Source: Mactra quadrangularis
Lineage: Eukaryota; Mollusca; Bivalvia; Venerida; Mactridae
Assembly (NCBI GenBank): GCA_025267735.1
Contig: CM046307.1
Location: 2,465,258 to 2,529,257 of the forward strand
Direction: 5' to 3'
DNA: 64,000 bases
Position numbers and translations under genes: made by a program. Shown in pieces: positions 1 through 9,657 of the stretch (its first letter is position 1; each line of letters begins with the position of its first letter). The notes beneath the pieces were generated by a model. It had not been told where the DNA came from. It saw only the letters and a program-made list of their open reading frames with translations, and did no database searches.

Positions 1-65
1 TCGACTTAGTGTTTTGATACAACACTGTATAATATGAAATGTTTTATGTGCTTGAAACTGTCAGA

Positions 66-293
66 AGGCCACAACAAGTTGATCATGTGTTCTATGGATT
101 TTTCTTGGGGGGAAATGGGGCGAGCGAGCGAAAAAAAAATAAAAAAGTCTTTATTCACTTGCTTTATATAGCGGTTTGACCAGATTTTTATGAGCGAGCG
201 AGGAAATAAAAAAAAAGGTTTTTTTGTAAAAAAAAACGTCAAAATAAAGGTGCGAGCAGATGCATAGAACATATGATTAATTTGTTGTGGCCT
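66..293. mobile_element. Small foldback MITE in host flank (left-arm copy)
   Basis: A 228-bp sequence is bounded by imperfect inverted repeats of about 31 bp, starting AGGCCACAACAAGTTGATCA and ending with its near complement TTTGTTGTGGCCT. The centre carries GCGAGCGAGCG runs and A/T homopolymers. There is no coding capacity. This is the pattern of a non-autonomous DNA element; the superfamily is undetermined. Confidence 0.6.
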
Positions 294-2426
294 AAGCTAA
301 ATAAAAATTATCTGTTCCAATTTGTAGCGTGTTTGATAATCCATTTAATGAAACATATTACCAGCCAATTTAGCTTTTTTTAGCATGTGTTTATATATTT
401 TTTTATTATTTTTGTACCGTGATTTATCTTGGATGCACTATTGTCAATTTTGTTTAGTATGGCGGACAACTAGTATCAAAGACTTCCTTTTCCATTAGTG
501 TCAATAAATGTTTGTTAGACGTCACTCTACATCAAGAAGTTAATAGATTTGTTTATAGACACATCTTTTTCCGACAGACTGAATCGTGAAATTGCATAAT
601 TGAATCTACAAATAGAGATACGTTCATGCCCTGAGGTCATGAGATGCACCAATTAGTGTGGAAGTAAGTGATTACCGTAAATTTGAAAATTTTAAATTAT
701 GCATCGAAAACACTTGTATACGTATAGCAACGCCAATTGATCGATGCAAGTTCGTATTGCTTACAGATATAACAGTCAAAAGAACGCCTGATGATACACA
801 CGTTAATAAAATTAAGTATTCAGTCTGCAAATACTGTAAAGTTATTGTAAAGCATCACGATATTTTACATTGGAATTGTCAGTGGTATTAATTGAGCTAT
901 TTGTGAAATTATAATGATATACATCTTCATCCACACAACATTGCTCATTATTAACTGTTTCTTTGTGTGTCAAGCAGACATAAAGTAGCATCTTGTCATA
1001 TGATTGTGAAATGTATTCGTTTAGTTTCATTATTTGTTTGTTTGGGTTTTACGGCGCACCAACACTAAAAGGTCATATCGCGCCGAAAGCAATCAATGAT
1101 ACTATTAATTTAGTTTCATTAAAACAACTGCTATGTTCAACCATTTATAGGACTGTTTTAGATAATTATTATGGGCTGGGTTGATTTCAAATTCAATTGT
1201 ATGTACGTATAAATAATACATATTGAACTTATCTAAGTTACTTGATTAGATACAACGAGGAATCACTTGATAATGCCTTTCGTATTTTTGATGTTTTTTA
1301 GATCTGAAGATCAAACATGCCTAAGGAAATATCGAAAATCAAGTGACAATTTCAAATACATTGATATACTTCAAAATCTTCGAATGTGTCATTATTCGTA
1401 TGGCACGAACGGAAAAAAACTTTACCGTTTAATAGTTTTGTAAAAATGAAAATATAGTTTATATTTCACTTTGTAAGGCATTAATGTGTCAAACAAAAAA
1501 GAAATATAATAACTTAAAGTACTTGATGTTATTGATTAATATATTTTTATTCTTATCATTTTATATCCTATGATATGAATTTTAGGTCTGTAATTCCACT
1601 TTGTCATACTCTCACATTTGACAATAGTAAAAGTAGATCTTATTGTATATGTCAATCAGTTTTGATTTATTTCAACCTTATTCCGACAATGTCTATCTTT
1701 TACAAACATTGAACAATTTTAATGTTTGAACTAAATGTTTTTACGTAAAACACTTTCGACTTTCCTAATGTAGTATATATATTGTATCCCAACTAGAAAC
1801 ACTCCGTCTTCTTTCTATTGATGAGGCGAAAGTCTTGTTTGAAACCAGAAGCAATTCCTTTCTGATCTTACCTTTCTCCATAAGCATATCAATTTACTTG
1901 CTCATCATGTCAATAATGTCACAAACTAGACTATTTTTGACAGATGTATGAAAATAAATTAATTTATAAATGTAGCTTTTAGTAGCAAATGTATAAGGAA
2001 TAGCATGAATTACATAACCAAACAATGATACATAACATATTTTTCCTTTTAGAAAATAGTCCATTCTTTTTAATTGCATTTTTTGCAAAAAAACGCATGG
2101 TTTTGTTTCCTTGGCATTGTAACTTCGATTTTATATTAATAAGTTGCATTGCAAATGATCTAATAGTAATCTAATAGTTACCACACATCCATAAACATAT
2201 TTACTTCATTTTCCCGGTATTTTTTTTCATTGGCAAAACATAATTAATATCTGTAATGTAAACCGCATTGTAAAGAAAATAAATAGAATATAGTTTTAAA
2301 ATTAATTCAGTTTATTATATTTCGCATCTGTAGACATTTCTTATGTGAAATGAGAATCTGGATATAAAACTCAATTAATGTTATAAAATACATACTACGC
2401 ATGACGTCAATTTCGAATCTTCAATG
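294..2426. other. Non-coding host flank next to the LTR (left arm)
   Basis: About 2.1 kb of AT-rich DNA without a credible ORF. A short fragment at about 1033-1092 (GGGTTTTACGGCGCACCAAC and following) looks like a remnant of a dispersed repeat. The last 769 bases (1658-2426) occur a third time at 19117-19885. CAATG at 2422-2426 abuts the LTR and is the candidate target-site duplication; its partner is not in the window. Confidence 0.7.
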
Positions 2427-2946
2427 TGTAACTTTGGGGTTCAATGAATAACTAAAGAGCACAATATTAGTTATATATCAATTCTCTATTACTATAGAAG
2501 ATGACACATGTATATAAACATTCACAATGAAAACATTCAAAATGTCACAAGACATAAACTGATGAAGTAAAACTAAAGATGATGTTTAATTAAAGATGAT
2601 GTTTAACTAAAGATGATGTAGCTCTGAAGATAGGATGTGTCCCAATCTATGGGATGAAACACTCCCAATACTAATACAATACTACACATTCATCCTGACC
2701 AAGGGTATCTGTGACAATTAATATAACAAGTTGTACAAATATAAACTCTCAGTAATAAGTCAATTCAAAAGCATAAAGAACGTCTGTCAACAATCACACA
2801 TCATGTCATCTGAGGTTTCCCGCACTATCGGAATCAACCAATCAGAAGCCAGAACGGCGAATAACAAGTAAAGAACCCAAAGAAAGTAGTAAAAGACGGA
2901 AAGAGAAAGAAATAGCAGAAAGTGTCCTAATAACTACCCGGTCACA
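2427..2946 (-). repeat. 3' LTR of the gypsy-type element (left arm)
   Basis: On the minus strand this 520-bp block starts TGTGACCGGG and ends AAAGTTACA, so it has the TG...CA ends of an LTR. It is preceded by a purine tract at the 3' end of the element and followed by host flank. The outer border is confirmed independently: the third copy of the host flank (19117-19885) diverges exactly at 2426/2427. The matching copy in the other arm is at 14700-15219. No 5' LTR is present. Position and border are firm. The element's promoter and polyadenylation signals should lie here by analogy, but I did not locate them. Confidence 0.85.
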
Positions 2947-2960
2947 TACTCCCCCTCATC
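2947..2960 (-). other. Polypurine tract (left arm)
   Basis: The minus strand reads GATGAGGGGGAGTA directly before the LTR start TGTGACC. A purine-rich tract in this position primes plus-strand DNA synthesis in LTR retrotransposons. The placement supports the LTR border at 2946. Confidence 0.75.
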
Positions 2961-3547
2961 CAGAAATGACGTCCCGTCATTGTCACAAAATAAAATATAT
3001 ACAACATCAAAATCGTCAATACATATAATTAACAGACAACACATACATATATATTTCATCACCTACTACTTAATATATATAATATACATATAACTACTAT
3101 CTACCTATAATCTACTACACATAACAGGCACAGTGCTACAACTACTATGCAGTACAAAGCTCACAAAAATGAATTATGAAAAAATGAACAATATGATAAT
3201 ACTGAATAATTCACTATTAACTTAATATAAAAAAACTAATCAAATTCAAACAATTCTTTCAGTATAAAAAAATAAAAATGCCACTGCATCAAAAAAATAA
3301 AATAAAACAAAACACCTCTTCCTCCTCTCCAAAAAAGTATGCGTGTCTACACACAAACATCTCAACCAACCTAAGATTAAAAAGCACGATTGAAAGTTTC
3401 AACAACAGCTGAAAATATACATTTCAAATACTGAAACATACTAAATTCACATAAATTACACAGGGTACTTTATTCTCAACTCCAAAACTTTCACCACTGA
3501 AAAAAATAAACAACTATTAATGATACAAACAAAATGTAAAAACAATG
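2961..3547. other. Element 3' untranslated region between pol and the PPT (left arm)
   Basis: About 590 bp of AT-rich sequence with no ORF lies between the pol stop codon and the polypurine tract. It contains the only length difference larger than one base that I saw between the arms (six bases near 3075). I see no env-like gene. Confidence 0.6.
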
Positions 3548-6500
3548 TTAAAGCTTCAAAAGGATCGTAACTAACTTACTGGCTGAATCACTATCCATGT
3601 TCTCAAGGATGCCTGAATCTAAAATAGATTTAAATACATACAATTTATAACTATTACCAACTGCCTTCTCGTTACAAACAATCTCATGCATGACATAATC
3701 ACTAAATCTGGCTGGTAATCTTCTTTCTCGAGTTGATCTTCTAGGCAGAGGAACTGGAGGAGGAGCAGGAGATAAAACTGTCGCTTCGACATCAACAACT
3801 GTACTAGTGTCCTCATTCATACTAACTGAATCTTCTGTTCTGCCAGTCATGCTGTCCAGATCACTGGCGACACAAGCACTTTCTCCAACATCTTCATCTT
3901 CCACAACATCCTCAGTTCCTACAACTGCCATACTGTTATCATCATCCTGTTCATCATCATGAATGGTGACAAGTTCAGAACTATCACTCTCGGGTGTTCT
4001 CTCGACCACTTCACTTGTCTCATCCAGATGGCTTTCAACAGTCTGTACTAATTCTTCATCATCATCATCTGAATTACCACCAATGTCTTGATCTTCAATA
4101 GGATCGTCTACGTCTAAATCTTCAATAGGATCATCTACGTCAGAATCTTCAATGGGATCCTCTACATCTGAATCTTCAGTAGGATCACCAATGTCTGAAT
4201 CTTCAATAGGATCATCAATGTATGTCTCTTCAATAGGATCGTCAATGTCAGAATCTTCAATAAGATCATCTTCAAGTACCCCATCTTCAGTGTTCTCATC
4301 TTCACTTTCATCAGTTTCTGCCACGAAACAAGTATCTTCTTCATCATCCATGTCCAGATGTTGATCTTGCACATTAACGGCGAAATACGACAAATCTTCC
4401 TCATCAGATGAATCTAAATCAGAAGAACTGATATAATCAACTGCCTGACTAGAGTCTACTAGCTGGGCGTCCCCAACACAATCTTTAGCTTCTAAAGATT
4501 CGACTAAGTCATGCTCAGTATTTCTGGTGACGTCACTCTTTCTTGATGCATCTGTATCTGTAACCACATCAGTATCCACAGAACCATTGAACATAGGCAC
4601 CTCCTCCTTATCTTCCAAACGACTGACTGGTTTTAATAAAAACAGTAAATTCCTATGCAATGTTCTCTCTCTGTCGCCGCATCTAACTTTGAACACAGGG
4701 ATATCTTCTTTGGGATGGTCAATGATCTCGTAAACATCTTCTTCGTATCGATCTACAATCTTATGTTTACCATCAAAACAAGTTCTTCGTACTAAAACCT
4801 GATCTCCTACGTTGAAATCTACTTCCTTCGCTTTCTTGTCATATTGCACCTTCTGTTTCTGCTGGGCTTTCTTTGTGTTGACGGCAACTAATTCTCTCAA
4901 TCTGTTGAGTCTGTTCCTCAACTCAATGATGAATTGATCCGTGCCACTGAACTGGTCATCAACGAGAGCTTGCTCATACACATTGTCAATTGGCAACTTC
5001 GGACGGCGTCCATACATAAGTTCATAAGGGGAAACACCAATGGTCTCATGGGGTATACAATTATATGAATACACCAATGAACTTATGTACTTCTTCCAGT
5101 CCGACTTGCGCTCATTGTCCAATGTGCCGAGCATCTCCAGTAGGGTCCTGTTGAATCTTTCAGGTCCAGCATTCCCCTGGGGATGATAAGGCGTTGTGTG
5201 GCTCTTCTTAATTCCCATTAAGTTACACAGTTCTTGAATTAAGTTGCTTTCAAAGTTAGCGCCTTGGTCTGAGTGCAGCCGTGTAGGAATACCATAAATG
5301 TTGATAAAATGTTCCAACAGAGCTTCCGCTGTTGTCTTGGCAGTCTGGTTCTTGGTCGGTATGGCAACTGCATACTTTGTGAAGTGATCAGTAATGACCA
5401 AGATATTTCCTACACCTCTGGATGGCTCTAGTGAAAGGTAATCCATACAGACTAGTTCCAGTGGGTAGGTTGACTGTACATTGACAAGTGGAGCTCTTTG
5501 GCCAAGTTTATCCTTGCGGCGTACACATCTTTCGCAAGACCTCACATGTTTGTCAACATCAGATGCCATTCCAGGCCAGTAAAACCTTTCCCTCAGAAGT
5601 CTCAAGGTCCTTTCAATCCCGGGATGTCCTACATGGTCATGCAATCCATTGAGTACTTCTTCTCTATATGAATGTGGAATGACAAGTTGACTCAAGGTCT
5701 CACCATCCTTCACAATCTCTCGGTATAGAATACCACGTTTGATCTTTAGGTTGGAGAACTGCTTCCTAAAGTTCAAAGCATCCTTCCCTTTGACACACTT
5801 TGGTACAACCTTATCAATGACTGCCTTCCTCCAGGTCTCAATAGAAGGATCCGAGCGCTGTGCTTGTCTAATCTCACGAATTTCCTTCTGTGCAAGAAGA
5901 GATCCAGAATCATCCACAATATCAACAATGTTGATACCAGCAGCAGGGATATTCTCGATAGCTACTACATGTCCTGGATCTGCACAGATGGCTTGTATCA
6001 TATCTCTATCAAGCTGTTCATGAGGGTATCGTGACATGCCGTCCGCATCAGCGTTGCTTACTCCGGGTCTATACTTAATGTCAAATGAAAATTGACCAAG
6101 TGCAGATGCCCATCGTTGTCCAGTCGCATCCAACTTAGCTGATGTCAGTACATATGTAAGAGGGTTGTTGTCAGTAAAAACAGAAAAGTGGTTGGTAACA
6201 AGGTAGTCACTGAACTTTTCTGTTACAGCCCACTTAAGAGCGAGGAATTCCAATTTAAATGCACTGTAATTCCTTTCTGTCTTTGACAAAGCCCTACTTG
6301 CATACGCTATGACACGCTTGATACCATCCTGTTCCTGATAGAGGACAGCTCCCAAAGCTTTAGTTGAAGCATCTGTGTGTAGAATGAAAGGTCTCTCAAA
6401 GTCGGGATAAGCTAATATAGGTGGTGATGCCAACTTATCCTTGATGGTGTTAAATGCTTCCTGTTCCATATCAGTCCACTTCCAAGTTGTTGCATAAGCC

Positions 6501-8395
6501 TTCTTTCCTTTCTTAGTAGAAGTAGGTGGTAATAATACTGACAAAGGTCTGGCGATGGTACTAAAATTCTTCACATACTTACGATAATATCCAGCAAAGG
6601 CTAGAAATGACCTAAGTTCATCTGGGTTAGTCGGGGTAGGCCAATTCTGAACTCTCGCAATCTTGTCGGGATCTGTAGCAACACCATCTCCAGTAACAAC
6701 ATGACCAAGGAACTTGACCTTCTGTTGAAAGAAACAACACTTCTCAGCGGCGATCTTCAGATTATATGACTTCAATCTCTGTAGGACGAGCTCCAACCTT
6801 TCAAGGTGTTCCTCATACGAACTACTGAAGATGATAACATCATCCAAATAGATGACGCATATTTTCATATTGAGGTCACCCAGGCACTCTTGCATAAGTC
6901 GCTGGTAGGTTGCTGGCGCGTTGGTCAGTCCGAAAGCCATGCGATTGAACTCATAAAATCCTATCGATCCAACTGTGAAAGCTGTACGTTGTTTGTGTTG
7001 CTCTTCCAATTCCACCTGATGGTAACCAGACTTCATATCTAAGGTACTAAAGTACTTAGCACCATGCAGGCAATCGAACACTTCCTCCATGCGGGGTAAA
7101 GCATAAGAGTCTTTGACAGTCTTGTTGTTGAGCATCCTGTAGTCTACACACATGCGGAGTTTGCCATTCTTCTTGCGGACAAGAACCACGTTGGAAGTCC
7201 AAGGTGATTTGGAAGGTCTAATCACTCCACATGCTAGTAGCTGCTCTATGTGCTGCCTGACTTCTTCCAACATAGAGGGTGGGATCCTGCGATGGCGTTG
7301 TTTAAATGGCACATCATCTACTAGATCTATCCTATGCTTCACTTCTGAGCAGGTTCCAATGTCAGTGTCATCTACAGAAAACATATCCTTAAATCCTATA
7401 AGGAGATCCATGAATGTCTGTTTCTGATCTGGTGACAAAATTCCATCTTCATCGATCTTGATCTCACTGAATTTATCAAAATTCTCATCCTGATGTCCTA
7501 ATTCATCTTCACTAATCAGAGTTACCGGCTGTATCTCTGCAATGATAGATCTAGGAGAAACAACTACTGTATCAGTAGACAAGTTTGACAGAGTAATGGT
7601 AACTTCTCTGCCAGACCCATCATACTGAACCACTGCAGGAGATACGTCTATAGTTGTCAGCCGACTCTGATCAGTTTCTTGCATCAATGCACAAGTAGGA
7701 GGGTGATCAATGCAGTTATCAAGAACTCCCTTAACTTCTACTATGCTGTTCGGTTTCAAAAGCACTTTCTGTGTCATCGCTGATCTGACTATCGCAAGTC
7801 GGTTGTTGTACTTTTGCAAAGTCTTCTCTCGCAAATTCAAGGTGCGAAAGGTTAAATACCAACAACTGCGAAGATTACTGGTCTGTAAAAATCTCACACT
7901 ATTATTCTGTTTGATGGTCGAAAGGACTTCCTGTAGAATGTTGGTGCCCAAAATAATAGGCGTTCTAGATGAGTACCTGGTATCAGGAGACACTAAAAAT
8001 ACACAAGGTCTGGACACAAATTCAGGCAAACCATCAGACACACATAACTCTGCCTCAACAATACCTAAGTATGGCAATGGTTGTCCATCAGCACACTCAA
8101 TAGAGAAGTTGGTTAATTCTTCAATGGACCTGAGTCTTGAATCTTCCAAGTGATTTCGAAAAAATGTTTCCGACATCACAGAAACACAAGACCCAGTATC
8201 CAATAGAGCAGATGTCTCAATACCGTTGATGGTAACTATTGCTTCATTAGTCTCTCCAATGATTTGTGGGTCATTATCAAAGGTGCCCAAGGATGACCCT
8301 ATAGCCTGAGCACTTACTCTTTTGGGCAGTTTCTTCTCATGTGGCCAGTTTCGTTGCACTTGAAACAAACAACCGTAGACATCAACTTGGGACAA
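3548..8395 (-). CDS. Ty3/gypsy-type Pol: protease, RT, RNase H, integrase
   Basis: This encodes the replication enzymes of an LTR retrotransposon. The 1615-codon frame opens at a TTG and probably has no start of its own; it is entered by -1 frameshifting from gag. Numbering from that TTG: aspartic protease with DTG at 66-68; reverse transcriptase about 360-560 with D453 and YLDD at 516-519; RNase H about 665-790 (D675, E716, D742). The integrase has a zinc HHCC region (H919 or H921, H924, C954, C957) and a D,D35E core D985, D1043, E1079. An integrase C-terminal region lies at about 1190-1255. The order PR-RT-RH-IN places it in Ty3/gypsy; I do not assign a clade. A long acidic tail (about 1265-1545) with 9-residue repeats and a basic end (RRSTRERRLPARF) follow. 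The frame is uninterrupted and all catalytic residues are present, so the enzymes look recently functional, although the element lacks its 5' LTR. Confidence 0.95.
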   Translation of the reverse strand: MSQVDVYGCLFQVQRNWPHEKKLPKRVSAQAIGSSLGTFDNDPQIIGETNEAIVTINGIETSALLDTGSCVSVMSETFFRNHLEDSRLRSIEELTNFSIECADGQPLPYLGIVEAELCVSDGLPEFVSRPCVFLVSPDTRYSSRTPIILGTNILQEVLSTIKQNNSVRFLQTSNLRSCWYLTFRTLNLREKTLQKYNNRLAIVRSAMTQKVLLKPNSIVEVKGVLDNCIDHPPTCALMQETDQSRLTTIDVSPAVVQYDGSGREVTITLSNLSTDTVVVSPRSIIAEIQPVTLISEDELGHQDENFDKFSEIKIDEDGILSPDQKQTFMDLLIGFKDMFSVDDTDIGTCSEVKHRIDLVDDVPFKQRHRRIPPSMLEEVRQHIEQLLACGVIRPSKSPWTSNVVLVRKKNGKLRMCVDYRMLNNKTVKDSYALPRMEEVFDCLHGAKYFSTLDMKSGYHQVELEEQHKQRTAFTVGSIGFYEFNRMAFGLTNAPATYQRLMQECLGDLNMKICVIYLDDVIIFSSSYEEHLERLELVLQRLKSYNLKIAAEKCCFFQQKVKFLGHVVTGDGVATDPDKIARVQNWPTPTNPDELRSFLAFAGYYRKYVKNFSTIARPLSVLLPPTSTKKGKKAYATTWKWTDMEQEAFNTIKDKLASPPILAYPDFERPFILHTDASTKALGAVLYQEQDGIKRVIAYASRALSKTERNYSAFKLEFLALKWAVTEKFSDYLVTNHFSVFTDNNPLTYVLTSAKLDATGQRWASALGQFSFDIKYRPGVSNADADGMSRYPHEQLDRDMIQAICADPGHVVAIENIPAAGINIVDIVDDSGSLLAQKEIREIRQAQRSDPSIETWRKAVIDKVVPKCVKGKDALNFRKQFSNLKIKRGILYREIVKDGETLSQLVIPHSYREEVLNGLHDHVGHPGIERTLRLLRERFYWPGMASDVDKHVRSCERCVRRKDKLGQRAPLVNVQSTYPLELVCMDYLSLEPSRGVGNILVITDHFTKYAVAIPTKNQTAKTTAEALLEHFINIYGIPTRLHSDQGANFESNLIQELCNLMGIKKSHTTPYHPQGNAGPERFNRTLLEMLGTLDNERKSDWKKYISSLVYSYNCIPHETIGVSPYELMYGRRPKLPIDNVYEQALVDDQFSGTDQFIIELRNRLNRLRELVAVNTKKAQQKQKVQYDKKAKEVDFNVGDQVLVRRTCFDGKHKIVDRYEEDVYEIIDHPKEDIPVFKVRCGDRERTLHRNLLFLLKPVSRLEDKEEVPMFNGSVDTDVVTDTDASRKSDVTRNTEHDLVESLEAKDCVGDAQLVDSSQAVDYISSSDLDSSDEEDLSYFAVNVQDQHLDMDDEEDTCFVAETDESEDENTEDGVLEDDLIEDSDIDDPIEETYIDDPIEDSDIGDPTEDSDVEDPIEDSDVDDPIEDLDVDDPIEDQDIGGNSDDDDEELVQTVESHLDETSEVVERTPESDSSELVTIHDDEQDDDNSMAVVGTEDVVEDEDVGESACVASDLDSMTGRTEDSVSMNEDTSTVVDVEATVLSPAPPPVPLPRRSTRERRLPARFSDYVMHEIVCNEKAVGNSYKLYVFKSILDSGILENMDSDSASKLVTILLKL
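4083..4262 (-). repeat. 27-bp tandem repeat coding the acidic Pol tail (left arm)
   Basis: About six 27-bp units encode the 9-residue motif DDPIEDSDI and variants (DDPIEETYI, GDPTEDSDV, EDPIEDSDV, DDPIEDLDV). The frame is preserved throughout. The same array lies at about 13378-13557 in the right arm. Confidence 0.85.
8268..8299 (-). other. Possible stem downstream of the frameshift heptamer
   Basis: GGGTCAT and its complement ATGACCC (plus-strand positions 8268-8274 and 8293-8299) can form a 7-bp stem with an 18-base loop. It starts about 20 bases after the slippery heptamer, somewhat further than the usual 5-9 base spacing. A nearer short hairpin, GAG...CTC, is also possible. It could be chance. 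Confidence 0.3.
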
Positions 8396-9657
8396 GCTCT
8401 CCTAGTGTGACCTTTCTCTCCACAGTGGTAACATCTTGGCTGGAAAGTTGTTCTTCCAGTAGGCCTACGTGGCTGATAGGACCTGTCTGTTGTTTCCATT
8501 TGCTCCATTCTCTGGTTCAACTTCATCAACAGTTCCTTCATCTCTGTTAAGTCAGTTGATTCTGGCTGTTTGACCATGGCACTAGATGGTTTCAATTCCT
8601 TCTTGTCAGGCTGGTCTTCTGATAACTCTACCTCTAGTTTCCTAAGCTCCTTCTTAAACTCTTGATAATTCATTTTATCAACCATGGTCCTAGAATTCTG
8701 TCTCAGGTTCAGTTTCAAACCACCATGAAATTTCCTAATAAGAACTTCTGAGTCTGACCTGCTGACTGCACCAAGCATAACGGCCTGGTTGAACAGTTCT
8801 TCCAATCTAGAGGCGAACTGTTCAACTGACTCATCCTGGCCCTGGACACAGTTATAGAATTTTTTCATAATGGTTATATCTGACTCCATATTACCATAAG
8901 AAGACTCCAGTTCAGACATTACAGTATCTATGTTGGTAGTCGGTCCTATTCTCCTAACTTTGTCGCCTGCTTGACCTTTACATGCACGTCTGATCCCAAG
9001 GAGGATCTGTTCCTTTGAGAACATCTTGTCAGCAAGTAAGGCCTCTACTTCAAACTTAAACGTTGGCCAGCTGATCTCCCCTTTTCCAAGCTCTCCGTAA
9101 AATATAGAAATCTTCGGATAACCTTTCCCAATCCCATCAATCCTGGTCTCTTCCTTGTCCTTTCTGGTGTAAAATTCCTTCCTTAAATCTTCAATTTCCT
9201 TATGATGTACTTCATCTCTTAATCTTAGTTCTTCTTTGATCCTATTTTCCTTCCTCCTAAATTCCTCCATCTCCAATCTCATCCTTTTCTCCTGTAACTC
9301 CATCCTTCTTCTTTCCTCTTCATAAAAATATCTCCTTTCTTCAGATAATTTTATTTCTGCCTCCATCTTCTTTAATGCAGCATCAAATTCTTCATCCTTT
9401 ACTTTCTCCTCCTTCCCTAAATAGTCCTTACTCCGAGCTCCTAAATCCTTTGATGAAAATACTTGCTTCAACTTTAACAGTGATTCTCCACTAGATATCT
9501 TCGGATCAATTCCTAATTCTCTAATCGCTAAAATCAACTTCATTTCATCAGTAGTAGGGTCAACAGAACCCATAGTTTCATCCTTTATCCTCACCTCCTC
9601 CTCCTCCGAATCATCATAAACTTCCAAATCAAAATGTTTCTTATCTTCCTCAGACAT
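8314..9657 (-). CDS. Gag-like nucleocapsid protein with two CCHC zinc knuckles
   Basis: This 447-residue protein is the structural, RNA-packaging partner of the downstream pol. The ATG at 9657 is a good start: it is the first in frame and is preceded by AT-rich leader. The N-terminal 80 residues are acidic. Residues about 88-172 are highly charged (E, K, R) with heptad-like spacing, suggesting a coiled coil. A capsid-like middle (about 180-360) follows. Two nucleic-acid-binding knuckles of form C-x2-C-x4-H-x4-C lie at about 409-422 (CYHCGEKGHTRRAC) and 431-444 (CFKCNETGHMRRNC). The stop is three codons past the last knuckle and overlaps the pol frame by 82 bases. Two CCHC boxes at a Gag C-terminus are typical of Ty3/gypsy elements and retroviruses. 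It is not duplicated in the right arm. Confidence 0.92.
   Translation of the reverse strand: MSEEDKKHFDLEVYDDSEEEEVRIKDETMGSVDPTTDEMKLILAIRELGIDPKISSGESLLKLKQVFSSKDLGARSKDYLGKEEKVKDEEFDAALKKMEAEIKLSEERRYFYEEERRRMELQEKRMRLEMEEFRRKENRIKEELRLRDEVHHKEIEDLRKEFYTRKDKEETRIDGIGKGYPKISIFYGELGKGEISWPTFKFEVEALLADKMFSKEQILLGIRRACKGQAGDKVRRIGPTTNIDTVMSELESSYGNMESDITIMKKFYNCVQGQDESVEQFASRLEELFNQAVMLGAVSRSDSEVLIRKFHGGLKLNLRQNSRTMVDKMNYQEFKKELRKLEVELSEDQPDKKELKPSSAMVKQPESTDLTEMKELLMKLNQRMEQMETTDRSYQPRRPTGRTTFQPRCYHCGEKGHTRRACPKLMSTVVCFKCNETGHMRRNCPKE
8320..8326 (-). promoter_or_regulatory. Candidate -1 ribosomal frameshift site CCCAAAA
   Basis: On the minus strand the gag frame ends TGC CCA AAA GAG TAA, giving the heptamer C CCA AAA in the X XXY YYZ phase that canonical -1 slippage requires. 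Pol lies in the -1 frame relative to gag (codon starts at 9657 and 8395 differ by one modulo three) and is open across this point. The site is two codons before the gag stop, so slipping here would yield a Gag-Pol fusion. What I see is the heptamer and frames; actual frameshifting is inferred. Confidence 0.75.

Larger units (their letters stand above)
1..6174 (+). repeat. Left arm of a giant inverted repeat
   Basis: Bases 1-6174 reappear reverse-complemented at 11466-17644. The arm contains host flank (1-2426), a minus-strand LTR, the polypurine tract, and the 3' part of pol (RNase H end, integrase, acidic tail). Identity is very high. The differences I noticed are one base at 473 against 17173, one at 3976 against 13664, one base in an A-run near 230, and six extra bases (CATGTA) in the right arm opposite about 3075. 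Because the arm begins at base 1 of the window, it may extend further left than can be seen. Confidence 0.97.

Noticed and set aside
1894..2088. A 64-codon ORF found three times (1894, 15558, 19353)
   Set aside because: It recurs only because the host flank is triplicated. It has no domain, low complexity, and no evidence of coding selection.
2961..3547. A possible env gene that would make the element an endogenous retrovirus
   Set aside because: There is no ORF of useful length between pol and the polypurine tract, so I treat it as an LTR retrotransposon.
3619..4733. Several 65-80 codon ORFs overlapping pol on both strands (mirrored at 12907-14021)
   Set aside because: They are out-of-frame shadows of the acidic Pol tail and its 27-bp repeats, and are duplicated only because the palindrome is.
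8395..8395. Independent translation start of pol
   Set aside because: The frame opens at a TTG inside gag zinc-knuckle coding sequence; frameshifting at 8320-8326 explains expression better.
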